This document shows, piece by piece, positions 6,275 through 13,430 of a stretch of DNA of 14,610 nt. A model generated the notes under the pieces. The model saw nothing but the letters and a program-made list of their open reading frames with translations, ran no database searches and was not told the origin of the DNA. The first letter of the stretch is position 1. Every line of letters starts with the position of its first letter. The stretch comes from an uncultured Fretibacterium sp. (GTDB lineage: Bacteria > Synergistota > Synergistia > Synergistales > Aminobacteriaceae), in the NCBI GenBank assembly GCA_905373185.1, contig CAJPSE010000019.1, positions 1 through 14,610 of the forward strand, given 5' to 3'. A program made the translations under genes and the position numbers.

Positions 6275-6309
6275 ACGGAGCGTGACTTCAAAACGGAGCG
6301 TGACTTTAA
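6274..6309 (+). repeat. 18-bp tandem repeat carrying a duplicated ribosome binding site before prfA
   Basis: AACGGAGCGTGACTTCAA (6274-6291) is followed at once by AACGGAGCGTGACTTTAA (6292-6309), with one mismatch, and then by the prfA ATG. Each unit contains the CGGAG Shine-Dalgarno-like core and a TGA. The first unit overlaps the last base of the DUF1385 stop. Only the second copy is at workable spacing from the ATG. Confidence 0.9.
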
Positions 6310-7383
6310 ATGGATATCGAACCCAAGCTGAGGGCTTTGGAACAGGATTTTATGGAAACGGAGCGCAGGATGTCCGACCCCGCCGTGGCCTCGGACCCCA
6401 AAGAGCTCCAAACACTGGGGAAGCGGCGGGCACAGCTCGAGCCGGTGGTGGAGAAATACCGCGAGTACCGCGCTACCCTCGCCGGCATCGAGGAGGCACG
6501 CGAGCTGCTCAAGGCCGGCGACCCCGAGATGGAGGCCCTGGCGCGGGACGAACTGGACGCGCTCGAGCCCAAGATCGAGGGCTTCACGGATGAACTGAAG
6601 CTGCTGCTCCTGCCCAGGGACCCCAACGACGAGAAGAGCGTCGTCGTGGAGGTCCGCGCCGGGACGGGCGGTGAGGAGGCCGCTCTCTTCGCCGCCGACC
6701 TCTACCGAATGTACAACCGATTCTGCGAGCGGCAGCGCTGGAAGATGGAGGTCATCGACAGCAACGAGACCGGCATCGGCGGGTACAAGGAGATCACGTT
6801 CCGCATCGACAGCAACGGGGCCTACAGCAAGCTCAAGTTCGAGAGCGGGGTGCACCGCGTCCAGAGGGTCCCCGTGACGGAGGCCAGCGGGCGCATCCAC
6901 ACCTCCGCGGCCACGGTGGCCGTTCTGCCCGAGGTGGACGACGTCGAGGTCGACATCCGCATGGAGGACCTGAAAATCGACACCTACCGATCGAGCGGCG
7001 CGGGGGGACAGCACGTCAACATGACGGACTCCGCGGTCCGAATCACCCACCTCCCGACGGGAATCGTCGTCACCTGCCAGGACGAGCGGTCGCAGATCAA
7101 GAACCGGGCCAAGGCCATGACCTACCTCAGGACGAAGCTCTACGACCTGGAGCTGCAGAAGCAGGCCTCCGAACAGGCCTCCGAGCGGCGCGGGCAGATC
7201 GGGTCCGGCGACCGCTCGGAGAGGATACGCACCTACAACTTTCCGCAGAACCGCATCACGGACCACCGCATCAACCTCACCCTCTACAGGCTCGACGCCT
7301 ACCTGGACGGCGACCTCTACGAGATGATGGACGCGATGACCCTGGCGGATCAGACGGAAAAGCTGCAGCACATGGAGGGCTGA
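6310..7383 (+). CDS. prfA: Peptide chain release factor 1
   Basis: The product is 357 residues, the usual RF1 length. RF1 reads UAA and UAG in the ribosomal A site and triggers peptidyl-tRNA hydrolysis. The stop-codon recognition tripeptide is PVT (188-190), the PxT form of RF1 rather than the SPF of RF2, and it sits in the conserved context [20 protein letters not shown]. The catalytic GGQ is at 232-234 within [10 protein letters not shown]; its Gln is the methylation target of PrmC, encoded next. No frameshift site is seen, as expected for RF1. The ATG follows the tandem repeat described above. Confidence 0.98.
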   Translation: MDIEPKLRALEQDFMETERRMSDPAVASDPKELQTLGKRRAQLEPVVEKYREYRATLAGIEEARELLKAGDPEMEALARDELDALEPKIEGFTDELKLLLLPRDPNDEKSVVVEVRAGTGGEEAALFAADLYRMYNRFCERQRWKMEVIDSNETGIGGYKEITFRIDSNGAYSKLKFESGVHRVQRVPVTEASGRIHTSAATVAVLPEVDDVEVDIRMEDLKIDTYRSSGAGGQHVNMTDSAVRITHLPTGIVVTCQDERSQIKNRAKAMTYLRTKLYDLELQKQASEQASERRGQIGSGDRSERIRTYNFPQNRITDHRINLTLYRLDAYLDGDLYEMMDAMTLADQTEKLQHMEG

Positions 7384-7390
7384 GGGGCGG

Positions 7391-8260
7391 ATGCCCCTCT
7401 CCGCCGGCGCCGCCAAAACCCTCCGCGCCCTCCGGGCGGAAGCGCGGGAACGCCTGTCCCAGGCCAGCATTCGAAACGCGGCTCAGGAGGCGGATTGGCT
7501 GCTCTGCCATGCCTCGGGGTTTTCCGCCGCCGCGCTCCTGGCCCACCAGGACAGCCCCCTGGACGAGGAGGCGCAAGAGCGCTTCGAGCTCGAGCTTCGC
7601 CGCCGCGAGAGCGGCGAGCCGATTCAGTACATTCTGGGCAGCGCCCCGTTTCGGGACCTGGAGCTCGAGGTCGGGCCCGGGGTGCTCGTCCCGCGTCCGG
7701 AGACGGAGCTCCTCGTGGACCTCGCCCTCTCCCTCCTCCCCGACGATGGCTTCGTCTTCATGGACTGGGGGACGGGCAGCGGATGCATCGCCGCCTCGAT
7801 TCTGCTGGAGCGGCCGCGGGCCTTTGGGCTCCTGGCCGAGAGGAACCCGCAGGCCCTCTCCTGCGCCTGGCGCAACCTCCGGTGCCTGGGGCTTCTCGGG
7901 CGGGCCCTTCTGGTCCATTCCCGAACGCCCGGGGACCTGCCCGTCGAAGCGGAGTGCGATTTGGTCGTCAGCAATCCCCCCTACATCCCGACGGGGGCCA
8001 TAGACGGGCTCATGCGGGACGTGCGGGACTTCGAGCCCCGCATGGCCCTCGACGGCGGCGCGGACGGCATGGACTGCTATCGCGCGCTCTTCGAGGCCGC
8101 CCCCCTCTGGCTGAGGCCGGGAGGGATCCTGCTGCTGGAGATGGGGGACGCGCATCAAGCGGAGCTGCTGAAGGGACATTCCGACAGGTTCGACTTTCTC
8201 CGCGGCGTCCTCGATTTTTCCGCAATTACTCGTTGCATGGCCTGGCGATATCGGGGATAA
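7391..8260 (+). CDS. prmC: Release factor glutamine N5-methyltransferase
   Basis: The product is 289 residues. It uses S-adenosylmethionine to methylate the GGQ glutamine of release factors. The N-terminal helical domain is followed by PRPETE (101-106), the SAM-binding loop DWGTGSGCIA (125-134) and the catalytic NPPYIP (195-200), which positions the substrate glutamine amide. SAM motif I carries Trp126 where Leu is more common; this should be tolerated. It starts 7 nt after prfA stops, so the two are almost certainly co-transcribed with their target-modifier relationship. A GGAGACGG/CCGTTTCC stem (8262-8285) follows the stop but lacks a T run. Confidence 0.96.
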   Translation: MPLSAGAAKTLRALRAEARERLSQASIRNAAQEADWLLCHASGFSAAALLAHQDSPLDEEAQERFELELRRRESGEPIQYILGSAPFRDLELEVGPGVLVPRPETELLVDLALSLLPDDGFVFMDWGTGSGCIAASILLERPRAFGLLAERNPQALSCAWRNLRCLGLLGRALLVHSRTPGDLPVEAECDLVVSNPPYIPTGAIDGLMRDVRDFEPRMALDGGADGMDCYRALFEAAPLWLRPGGILLLEMGDAHQAELLKGHSDRFDFLRGVLDFSAITRCMAWRYRG

Positions 8261-8410
8261 TGGAGACGGTCGAAACGCCGTTTCCCCTGTCCATTTCCCA
8301 TTTCGTCATGGGCTCGCCGATTCTTCGGGTCCGGGGGATCGGGAACATGAAGAAACGGAAGCACGCTCCCGCCTCGGGGACTTGAAGGGAACGGAAAATA
8401 CATCGTTTTG

Positions 8411-8432
8411 CATTTCACCATTTCACATTTCA
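8411..8432 (+). repeat. Three short CATTTCA repeats in the trxB leader
   Basis: CATTTCA occurs at 8411-8417, 8419-8425 and 8426-8432, immediately before the AAAGGAG ribosome binding site of trxB. The 188-nt gap between prmC and trxB is otherwise GC-rich and without a convincing promoter. The pyrimidine/adenine repeats would give an unstructured leader, possibly helping translation of a highly expressed gene. Confidence 0.5.
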
Positions 8433-8448
8433 AAGGAGAAGATGCGTC

Positions 8449-9639
8449 ATGGAGAAGAGAGAGCTTGTCATTATCGGAGCCGGCCCCGCGGGAATGACGG
8501 CCGCTATCTACGGGCGCCGTTCGGGCCTCGACGTCCTGCTGCTGGAGAAGGGTGCGACCGGCGGCCAGATCAACATCACGGACGAGATCGAGAACTGGCC
8601 CGGCGTCCAGCACGCAACGGGCCCCGAACTGGGCAACATGTTCCGTGAGCACGCTCTGAAGTTCAACACGGAGATTCGCATCGCGGACGTCAAGAAGGTA
8701 GAGCTGCGCGACGGCAAGAAGATCGTGGTCACCGACAAGGGCGACATCGAGGCCGAGGCCATCGTTGTCGCGACGGGCGCGCACTTCCGCCGCCTGGGCT
8801 GCGAGGGCGAGGCCGAGCACATCGGCCAGGGCGTCAGCTTCTGCGCCGTCTGCGATGGGGCCTTCTACGAGGGAGAGGAGGTCGCAGTCGTCGGCGGTGG
8901 CAATACCGCCGTCGAGGAGGGCGTCTACCTCACGAAGTTCGCCTCCAAGGTCCACATCATCCACCGCCGCGACGAGTTCCGCGCCGACCGTGCGGCCATC
9001 GAGCACGCCCTCTCCAACCCCAAGATCGTCCCCGTCTGGAACAGCGTCGTGGAGAAGATCGAGGGAGACGGCATCGTGGAGAACCTGGTGCTCAAGAACG
9101 TTAAGACGGGCGAGCTCTCCAACCTCAAGGTCGCGGGCGTCTTCATGTTCGTCGGTCAGACGCCGGACGACGATTGCGTGAGGGGGCTCGTCAAGGCCGA
9201 GAAGGGCGGTTGGATCCTTGTCAACGAGCACATGGAGACCTCCGTCGAGGGCATCTTCGCTGCGGGCGACGTGTGCAGCAAGCACCTGCGCCAGGTCATC
9301 ACCGCCGCCTCCGACGGCGCCATCGCCGCCATGGGCGCCTCCGCCTACATCAACGAGCAGCTTCACCTGCGCACGACGCTCCTGGATCCCGAGAGCGTCA
9401 CCGCCTTCTTCTACTCCAGCATCGACGAGAAGCAGGTCAAGCTTCTGAAGGCCGTCGAGGACGCCGCCAAAGCGAAGGGCGTCAAGATCCCCCTCATCGA
9501 CGGCTACCGCAATGCCCGCATGACAGAGAAGCTGGAGCTCTCGGCCAAGATGCCCGCCCTGGTGGAGCTTCGCAAGGGCGTGGTCGCGAAAGTCACGGGC
9601 GTAGCCTCCGAGGCCGACGTCCAGAAGGCCCTCGCCTAG
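8449..9639 (+). CDS. trxB: Thioredoxin reductase with C-terminal thioredoxin-like extension lacking CXXC
   Basis: The product is 396 residues, against about 305-320 for ordinary TrxB. Residues 1-304 are a complete low-molecular-weight thioredoxin reductase: FAD motif GAGPAG (10-15), redox-active CAVC (132-135) in FCAVCDGAF, NAD(P)H motif GGGNTA (150-155 region) with HRRDEFRA (172-179) that favours NADPH, and the terminal FAD motif GIFAAGDV (268-275). Residues about 310-396 are extra: SVTAFFYSSIDEKQVKLL is placed where thioredoxin has its FWAxWCGPCK strand and helix, and MPALVELRKGVVAKVTGV (368-385) resembles the cis-Pro strand and following hairpin. The active-site cysteines are absent. This domain is read as a degenerate thioredoxin fold, perhaps for docking or regulation. 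AAAGGAG lies about 10 nt before the ATG, and a terminator follows. Confidence 0.94.
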   Translation: MEKRELVIIGAGPAGMTAAIYGRRSGLDVLLLEKGATGGQINITDEIENWPGVQHATGPELGNMFREHALKFNTEIRIADVKKVELRDGKKIVVTDKGDIEAEAIVVATGAHFRRLGCEGEAEHIGQGVSFCAVCDGAFYEGEEVAVVGGGNTAVEEGVYLTKFASKVHIIHRRDEFRADRAAIEHALSNPKIVPVWNSVVEKIEGDGIVENLVLKNVKTGELSNLKVAGVFMFVGQTPDDDCVRGLVKAEKGGWILVNEHMETSVEGIFAAGDVCSKHLRQVITAASDGAIAAMGASAYINEQLHLRTTLLDPESVTAFFYSSIDEKQVKLLKAVEDAAKAKGVKIPLIDGYRNARMTEKLELSAKMPALVELRKGVVAKVTGVASEADVQKALA

Positions 9640-9664
9640 CTCCGTCTCCAGCCCGAAAGAAAAT

Positions 9665-9706
9665 GCGGCGTTTCCACCCTCCCGGGCGGGGCCGCCGCGT
9701 TTTTTT
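9665..9706 (+). terminator. Rho-independent terminator after trxB
   Basis: GCGGCG (9665-9670) pairs with CGCCGC (9693-9698) around a GC-rich loop that can pair further through CCCT/GGGG-type contacts, and is followed by G and seven Ts. It lies 25 nt past the trxB stop and separates the housekeeping cluster from the flagellar operon. Confidence 0.85.
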
Positions 9707-9725
9707 ACGAAAGACTGCCGTCGGC

Positions 9726-9752
9726 AAAAGTTTTTCCCCGATCGGCCGAGAA
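9726..9752 (+). promoter_or_regulatory. Sigma-28 (FliA) flagellar promoter
   Basis: AAAAGTTT (9726-9733), an 11-bp spacer and GCCGAGAA (9745-9752) match the FliA consensus TAAAGTTT-N11-GCCGATAA at seven of eight positions in each half, with exact spacing. Transcription would begin near 9760, just before the AGGAGG of fliS. Late flagellar chaperone genes are typical targets of FliA, so the position supports the call. Confidence 0.82.
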
Positions 9753-9777
9753 TAGAGCATAGGAGGGGATGCTTTTC

Positions 9778-10323
9778 ATGGAAAACAAGAGCAGTGCGCA
9801 GTTTGCCTATCAGGCTACCCAGATATCGACGGCCACCAAGGAGCAGCTGTTGCTTATCACCTACGACATCGGCATACGTTCCTGCCGCCTCGCGGAGACC
9901 GCTTTGGAGGAAGGGGAGGGGCACCCGCAGGACATAGACCTCGCCAACCGCGAGATCATCCGGGCTCAGGACGTGATCCGGGAGCTGATGGTCACCCTCA
10001 ACACCACCAGGGGCGGGGAGATGGCCCAGAGCCTGATGCGCCTTTACGACTATATGTACCAACTGCTCGTGGAGGCGAACGTCAAAAAACTCCCGGAGAA
10101 CGTCCGCACCGTCCGCACCATGCTGGAGGAGCTCAAGAGCACTTGGGAGGAGGCCCTGATGAAGCTCCTCAAGGACTATCAGGAGGCCCACCCCGAGGAC
10201 GAGGATTTGCGGAACGCCCTCTCCGAGCTCAAGCAGGACGCATCCCGGAAACCCGCAGCCCCGGCTCCGTCAGCACCCAAGCCGGCGCCCCAGAAGGCCG
10301 GAGGTTTGAACCTTGCGGGATGA
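9778..10323 (+). CDS. fliS: Flagellar export chaperone FliS
   Basis: The product is 181 residues. FliS binds the C-terminus of flagellin in the cytoplasm and keeps it unpolymerised until export. The FliS core is clear: YQATQISTATKEQLLLITYD, then the R-A-x-x-x-I-R-ELM-TLN block, and MRLYDYMYQLLVEANVKK. I chose ATG 9778 because AGGAGG (9761-9766) is 11 nt away, while the upstream in-frame ATG at 9769 is only 2 nt from it. The C-terminus carries an unusual tail of about 50 residues beyond the usual 120-130, ending in a Pro/Ala-rich linker PAAPAPSAPKPAPQK and GGLNLAG. The tail also holds the ribosome binding site of the next gene, which overlaps by 11 nt. Confidence 0.93.
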   Translation: MENKSSAQFAYQATQISTATKEQLLLITYDIGIRSCRLAETALEEGEGHPQDIDLANREIIRAQDVIRELMVTLNTTRGGEMAQSLMRLYDYMYQLLVEANVKKLPENVRTVRTMLEELKSTWEEALMKLLKDYQEAHPEDEDLRNALSELKQDASRKPAAPAPSAPKPAPQKAGGLNLAG

Positions 10324-10786
10324 CCTTCCGGTCAGGCTCAAGGACCTGCTCTCCGAGGAACTGGGCCTCTACCGCACCCTGAGGGCGATGGTCTCGCGCG
10401 AACTCGAGGCCATCCTCCTCGACGAGGACATGGAGGAGCTCTTGAGCATCCTTCAGGAGAAGGATGCTGTCATCTCCCGACTGCAGCTCCTTGTGGACTC
10501 CTGGCAGGACGCCCTCTCCGATTCGGGGCTTCGAGATGCGCGCGGCACGGACGGCTTCTGGGATCGACTTCTCGCATCCCTTCCCGAGGCTCATTCCGGC
10601 GAGCTTTCCCAGGCCCTCCAGGAGACCCGTGCGGTCGCGGAGGAGCTCACGAGGGCCGAGGCCAGCGCCCAAGAGGAACTGGAGCGGCACCTTTCCGGGC
10701 TGCGCGAGAAACTTGCGGCCATGACGCGGGGCCGAGAGGCCGTCATCGGATACACCAAGATGGGAGGGAGCACCTTTGTCCCCTAG
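10313..10786 (+). CDS. flgN: FlgN-like flagellar chaperone
   Basis: The product is 157 residues and almost entirely alpha-helical. It begins LPVRLKDLLSEELGLYRTLR, with heptad-like Leu spacing and EKDAVISRLQLL further on, the arrangement of FlgN, which escorts the hook-filament junction proteins FlgK and FlgL to the export gate. The gene starts at a TTG (10313) with GGAGG 8 nt upstream and overlaps fliS by 11 nt, so the two are probably translationally coupled. The sequence family is very variable and the call rests on length, helical pattern and position next to fliS. The C-terminal YTKMGGSTFVP resembles the short tails seen in FlgN proteins. Confidence 0.8.
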   Translation: MRDDLPVRLKDLLSEELGLYRTLRAMVSRELEAILLDEDMEELLSILQEKDAVISRLQLLVDSWQDALSDSGLRDARGTDGFWDRLLASLPEAHSGELSQALQETRAVAEELTRAEASAQEELERHLSGLREKLAAMTRGREAVIGYTKMGGSTFVP

Positions 10787-11924
10787 CAAAAACGGACGGA
10801 GACGAGTTGGAACACTACTCCTTTTCGTCTTTCTCGCAAACTTTTTCCCGATTCCTCCGCGCCCCTTGGAGGCTGCAGCCCGAAAGCCCTCCCGTACGGC
10901 CGTCTCCGCCGACAAGAAGGCCGAGGGCGACGGTGCCGACCTGGGGCTGGAGAAGGAGCAGAAGATCGGCCGGAAGGCATTGGCGGAGATCGAGAAAAAC
11001 TGGCCCCTGGAGGCAAACCCCGCCCGCCTCGCGCGCCTTCGGATGATCCTGAACCGCCTCGAACCCCACATGGAGCGCCGCATCCCCTATGAGATCCGCA
11101 TCGTCAAGACCGAGGCGCTCAACGCCTTCTGTCTGCCTGGCGGCTTCATCTTCTTTACATCGGGCATCCTCGACCTCCTCAAGACCGATTCCGAGATAGC
11201 GGCGGTAATGGCCCACGAGATGACCCACGCGGACCGCAGCCACGGGCTGAGGATGGCCGCGAAGTCAAAAGCCGTCTCCCTTGCGGCGCTTGCCGTCATG
11301 CTCCTGAGCGGGGGAGCGGCGGCTCCGGTCGTCCTGGCTCAGGTGGCCCAGGTGACAATCACCAACTCCTACACGATGGAGTTCGAGAAGGAGGCGGACA
11401 GCAATGGGCTGGACGTCCTCATCGCCGCGGGATACCATCCCGGCGGCATGGTCACGCTGCTGGAAAAGTTCATGAATGAGGAGCTGAAGCAGCCGATCCG
11501 GGATTACGGCATCTACATGGACCATCCGGAGTCCAGGGAACGCCTTCAGGCAGCCCTCGACAAACTGAAAAAACTGAACGTCAGGGTCGAACGGAAGCAC
11601 TCGCTGGCCCTCTTGCGGACCGCCTTTCGGGAGACTCCCAAGCGCGCGGAGCTGACCATCGACGGCTATGTGGTCTGGGGCGGCAGGAAGACGCCCGAGG
11701 TCCGCGCGGCGCTCGAGCGGGCCCGAACCACGCTGGACAGAGACTTCCAGATGGAGCTCGCTCCCTACGACCTCCGGCTCGAGGGCGACCGCCTCTACAT
11801 CGGAAACAAGCTCCTGGCCCAGGGAACGGCTGGCATGGACGATATGGCGACACTCCGCAAAAACCTCATGACCGCCCTGGACAGAGCCAGGAGACAGCAT
11901 CCCGTCGCCAAGTATTTTCAATAG
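10776..11924 (+). CDS. Exported M48-family zinc metalloprotease (BepA/YggG-like)
   Basis: The product is 382 residues from TTG 10776, which has GGAGGGAG 5 nt upstream and overlaps flgN by 11 nt. The N-terminus RRRVGTLLLFVFLANFF is a signal peptide or membrane anchor, cleaved near LEA-AA (about residue 33). The catalytic motif is HEMTH (147-151), preceded by NAFCLPGGFIFFTSGIL, the typical M48 substrate-cleft segment, and the third zinc ligand is Glu204 in EFEKEAD. A hydrophobic Ala/Leu stretch (168-190) separates the motifs, as in periplasmic M48 enzymes. The C-terminal 120 residues (about 262-382) form an additional domain that I do not recognise. Relatives act in outer-membrane quality control. 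Its place in a FliA-type operon after two flagellar chaperones is unusual. Confidence 0.92.
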   Translation: MSPSKNGRRRVGTLLLFVFLANFFPIPPRPLEAAARKPSRTAVSADKKAEGDGADLGLEKEQKIGRKALAEIEKNWPLEANPARLARLRMILNRLEPHMERRIPYEIRIVKTEALNAFCLPGGFIFFTSGILDLLKTDSEIAAVMAHEMTHADRSHGLRMAAKSKAVSLAALAVMLLSGGAAAPVVLAQVAQVTITNSYTMEFEKEADSNGLDVLIAAGYHPGGMVTLLEKFMNEELKQPIRDYGIYMDHPESRERLQAALDKLKKLNVRVERKHSLALLRTAFRETPKRAELTIDGYVVWGGRKTPEVRAALERARTTLDRDFQMELAPYDLRLEGDRLYIGNKLLAQGTAGMDDMATLRKNLMTALDRARRQHPVAKYFQ

Positions 11925-11954
11925 GTCCGTTCTTAAACTCTCCTCCATACCCAT

Positions 11955-11998
11955 CGCCGGTTTGCAGTAGAAGGGCCTCACCCTTCCCTGGACCGGCG
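11955..11998. repeat. Nested hairpins after the M48 protease gene
   Basis: CGCCGGT (11955-11961) pairs with ACCGGCG (11992-11998), and inside it GAAGGG (11970-11975) pairs with CCCTTC (11981-11986). A further pair CGACGG/CCGTCG lies at 12032-12061. None is followed by a T tract on the plus strand. They may give factor-dependent termination or mRNA 3'-end protection. The rest of 11925-12096 holds no gene that I can support. Confidence 0.4.
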
Positions 11999-12072
11999 GG
12001 TTGGATTATCAAAGCCCAAATCCGCAGGTTGCGACGGCTTTACTGAGGATCGATCCCGTCGTTGTACAGGTT

Positions 12073-12090
12073 AAGCCAACTCTGGCTTTT
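12073..12090 (+). terminator. Weak plus-strand terminator-like hairpin
   Basis: AAGCCA-ACTC-TGGCTT is followed directly by two more Ts. It lies about 150 nt past the M48 protease stop and faces the converging Rhs remnants. The stem is only 6 bp. Confidence 0.35.
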
Positions 12091-12096
12091 CACCCA

Positions 12097-12339
12097 TCAG
12101 GTGCGGCAGAAAAATGCGCAAAACTTGCATCCGCCACACGCTAAAAATTTTGCCTGCGGATTTAGGTCGAACCGCTCCCCGGCGTACAGATAGTCGTTCT
12201 CCGTCACGCCTGTGCGCGACGTCGTCTCGCCCCACGCGTCGTAGGTCCACGTGTCCGTCGTCTGGCCTGTACCGTTCGCCAGCATCCGCACCGAGCCGTG
12301 GCCGTCGTACAGGTACCACGACTTCACTCCCCCGTGGTC
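12097..12339 (-). pseudogene. Rhs repeat-core stub A
   Basis: The minus-strand frame reads [20 protein letters not shown], then [17 protein letters not shown] and [11 protein letters not shown]. This is the classical YD-repeat/Rhs-associated core (YxYDGxGSVRxL...YDAWGE...[11 protein letters not shown]). An in-frame stop (TAG, 12355-12357) lies just upstream, so no Rhs body is attached. Downstream, the conserved YYLRARYYDP segment is missing; after FD the frame goes into [20 protein letters not shown] and stops. It is a displaced 3' fragment of an rhs gene. The Cys-rich end has the spacing CxxCxxCxxxC but is too short to judge. It shares a 77-bp direct repeat with stub B (12264-12340 against 13068-13144, four mismatches). 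Confidence 0.85.
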
Positions 12340-12379
12340 CTGAGTAAATTTATCCTATCCTCTCCTCACCTCACCTCCC

Positions 12380-13009
12380 TTAGTCATTAAAGCAACGTAA
12401 ATTGGTATAGCCACTCAACAATTTAGTGATGATCTCCACTTCAAGTGATTTTTGTTGAGTAAAAAACGTAAGACCGAAATGATGATGCGGAGCGATAAGC
12501 ATCTTATGAGTCGGTACAAATAAACATAAATCCGAAATTCCTCTGAAAGCTCCCTCTACGATCATCTCCAGCGGCCCAATGTCGTCTTCGATGTTTGTTT
12601 TTATACCGGAACGCTCATTCTTTCGAACATTGTTTTTTCGCAAAAAAGCATAGATTTCCTCGTAAATATCATTATGTTCCACATCATCGGATGAAAACGG
12701 GCTGTATCGGTAACATGGCGCTATAATCAACTCTTGAATATTTTTGAAATGGAGATATTCAAGTAGAAAGTTGATCGTTTCTTGCATATCCTTATAAAAC
12801 TGCCGTCTTGGTCCATGAAAACCCGCATTACCGTAATCGTAGCTTCCATCTTCATATACTTTTATTCCATAAAAACCGTCATAACCATGATCCCAATTAT
12901 GAACATGATACACTCCAAAAGCGGGTGTATTCTCAATTTCGTCAAAATCAAGCCCTATATCGCATTGACGCAAAGCCTTATTCAATTCATTGAGACGAAT
13001 CTTTTCCAT
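12380..13009 (-). CDS. Orphan candidate immunity protein, unknown family
   Basis: The product is 209 residues, soluble, without signal peptide or membrane segment. The N-terminus is MEKIRLNELNKALRQCDIGL, followed by an aromatic and Asp/Tyr-rich segment (NWDHGYDGFYGIKVYEDGSY) and a mixed acidic body, features common in toxin-neutralising immunity proteins. I do not recognise the family. The base composition is much more AT-rich than the cluster to the left, indicating horizontal acquisition. GGAGG lies 13 nt before the ATG. The start overlaps by 28 nt the end of Rhs stub B, the position that an immunity gene takes after a toxin tip. No toxin domain remains upstream, so this is best read as an orphan immunity gene kept after its toxin was replaced. 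The function is inferred from context only. Confidence 0.7.
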   Translation of the reverse strand: MEKIRLNELNKALRQCDIGLDFDEIENTPAFGVYHVHNWDHGYDGFYGIKVYEDGSYDYGNAGFHGPRRQFYKDMQETINFLLEYLHFKNIQELIIAPCYRYSPFSSDDVEHNDIYEEIYAFLRKNNVRKNERSGIKTNIEDDIGPLEMIVEGAFRGISDLCLFVPTHKMLIAPHHHFGLTFFTQQKSLEVEIITKLLSGYTNLRCFND

Positions 13010-13188
13010 AAGTTAATGTGAACCTCCAAAGATATTTCCACCCGCTCGAATCCGGCCAGGATGCCTTGGCCCGTACCGTTCACCAGCATCCGCACCGAGC
13101 CGTGGCCGTCGTACAGGGACCACGACTTCACTCCCCCGCGGTCCATCGCGATGAGGCTGTCCAAGTTAAGCAGGCGGCCAGCTCTTCA
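12982..13188 (-). pseudogene. Rhs repeat-core stub B
   Basis: The minus-strand frame RAGRLLNLDSLIAMDRGG continues [20 protein letters not shown] and breaks after GTGQ, going on as GILAGFERVEISLEVHINL and then WKRFVSMN. A TGA precedes it in frame, so no Rhs body is attached. The Rhs homology (about 13060-13164) ends before the YDAFGE core and no toxin domain follows. A TTG at 13164 could start translation, but no ribosome binding site supports it. Its end overlaps the orphan immunity gene and may couple translation to it. It matches stub A over 77 bp with four mismatches. Confidence 0.8.
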
Positions 13189-13217
13189 GGGCTGCCAGGC
13201 CCCGAATGCTGTGCCGG

Positions 13218-13285
13218 TACGGCAAAGCCGTAAACCTTCGGTCCGCTGCCTCAAAACGCGGCACCGTTGCCGCGCTGTCGAGGCA
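13218..13285. repeat. Cluster of stable hairpins upstream of Rhs stub B
   Basis: TACGGC-AAA-GCCGTA (13218-13232) is followed by an outer stem TGCCTC/GAGGCA (13247-13252 and 13280-13285) enclosing CGCGGCA-CCGT-TGCCGCG (13257-13274). A short direct repeat, GTAAACC, lies beside each unit. The block is GC-rich between two AT-rich genes and carries no open frame that I can support. It resembles a REP/BIME-like element or a structured RNA remnant. The rest of 13286-13430 shows nothing definite. Confidence 0.5.
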
Positions 13286-13430
13286 AGTAAACCGTACCCC
13301 GTATAGACGTCCCAAAACAGATTGAGATTACGCACACCGCCGTTTGTTGCCCTGGAGTTGCGAACTCTATTCTATTGTCAAGTTACCGGAATCTTAAGAT
13401 TTACTGTCCATGTGATATATTTTGGAAGTT

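Noticed and set aside
6085..7470. 461-codon minus-strand open frame across prfA
   Set aside because: Antisense shadow of RF1, whose PVT and GGQ motifs fix the coding strand.
9769..9777. Earlier fliS start at ATG 9769
   Set aside because: Only 2 nt from the AGGAGG; ATG 9778 gives normal spacing and the usual FliS N-terminus.
8155..10191. 678-codon minus-strand open frame across prmC 3' end, trxB and fliS
   Set aside because: It is the antisense shadow of well-recognised genes, crosses a terminator and a promoter, and has a low-complexity Leu/Asp/Gly composition.
13200..13300. Possible tRNA or CRISPR-like structure
   Set aside because: The stems do not form a cloverleaf and the short direct repeats are too few and too irregular for an array.
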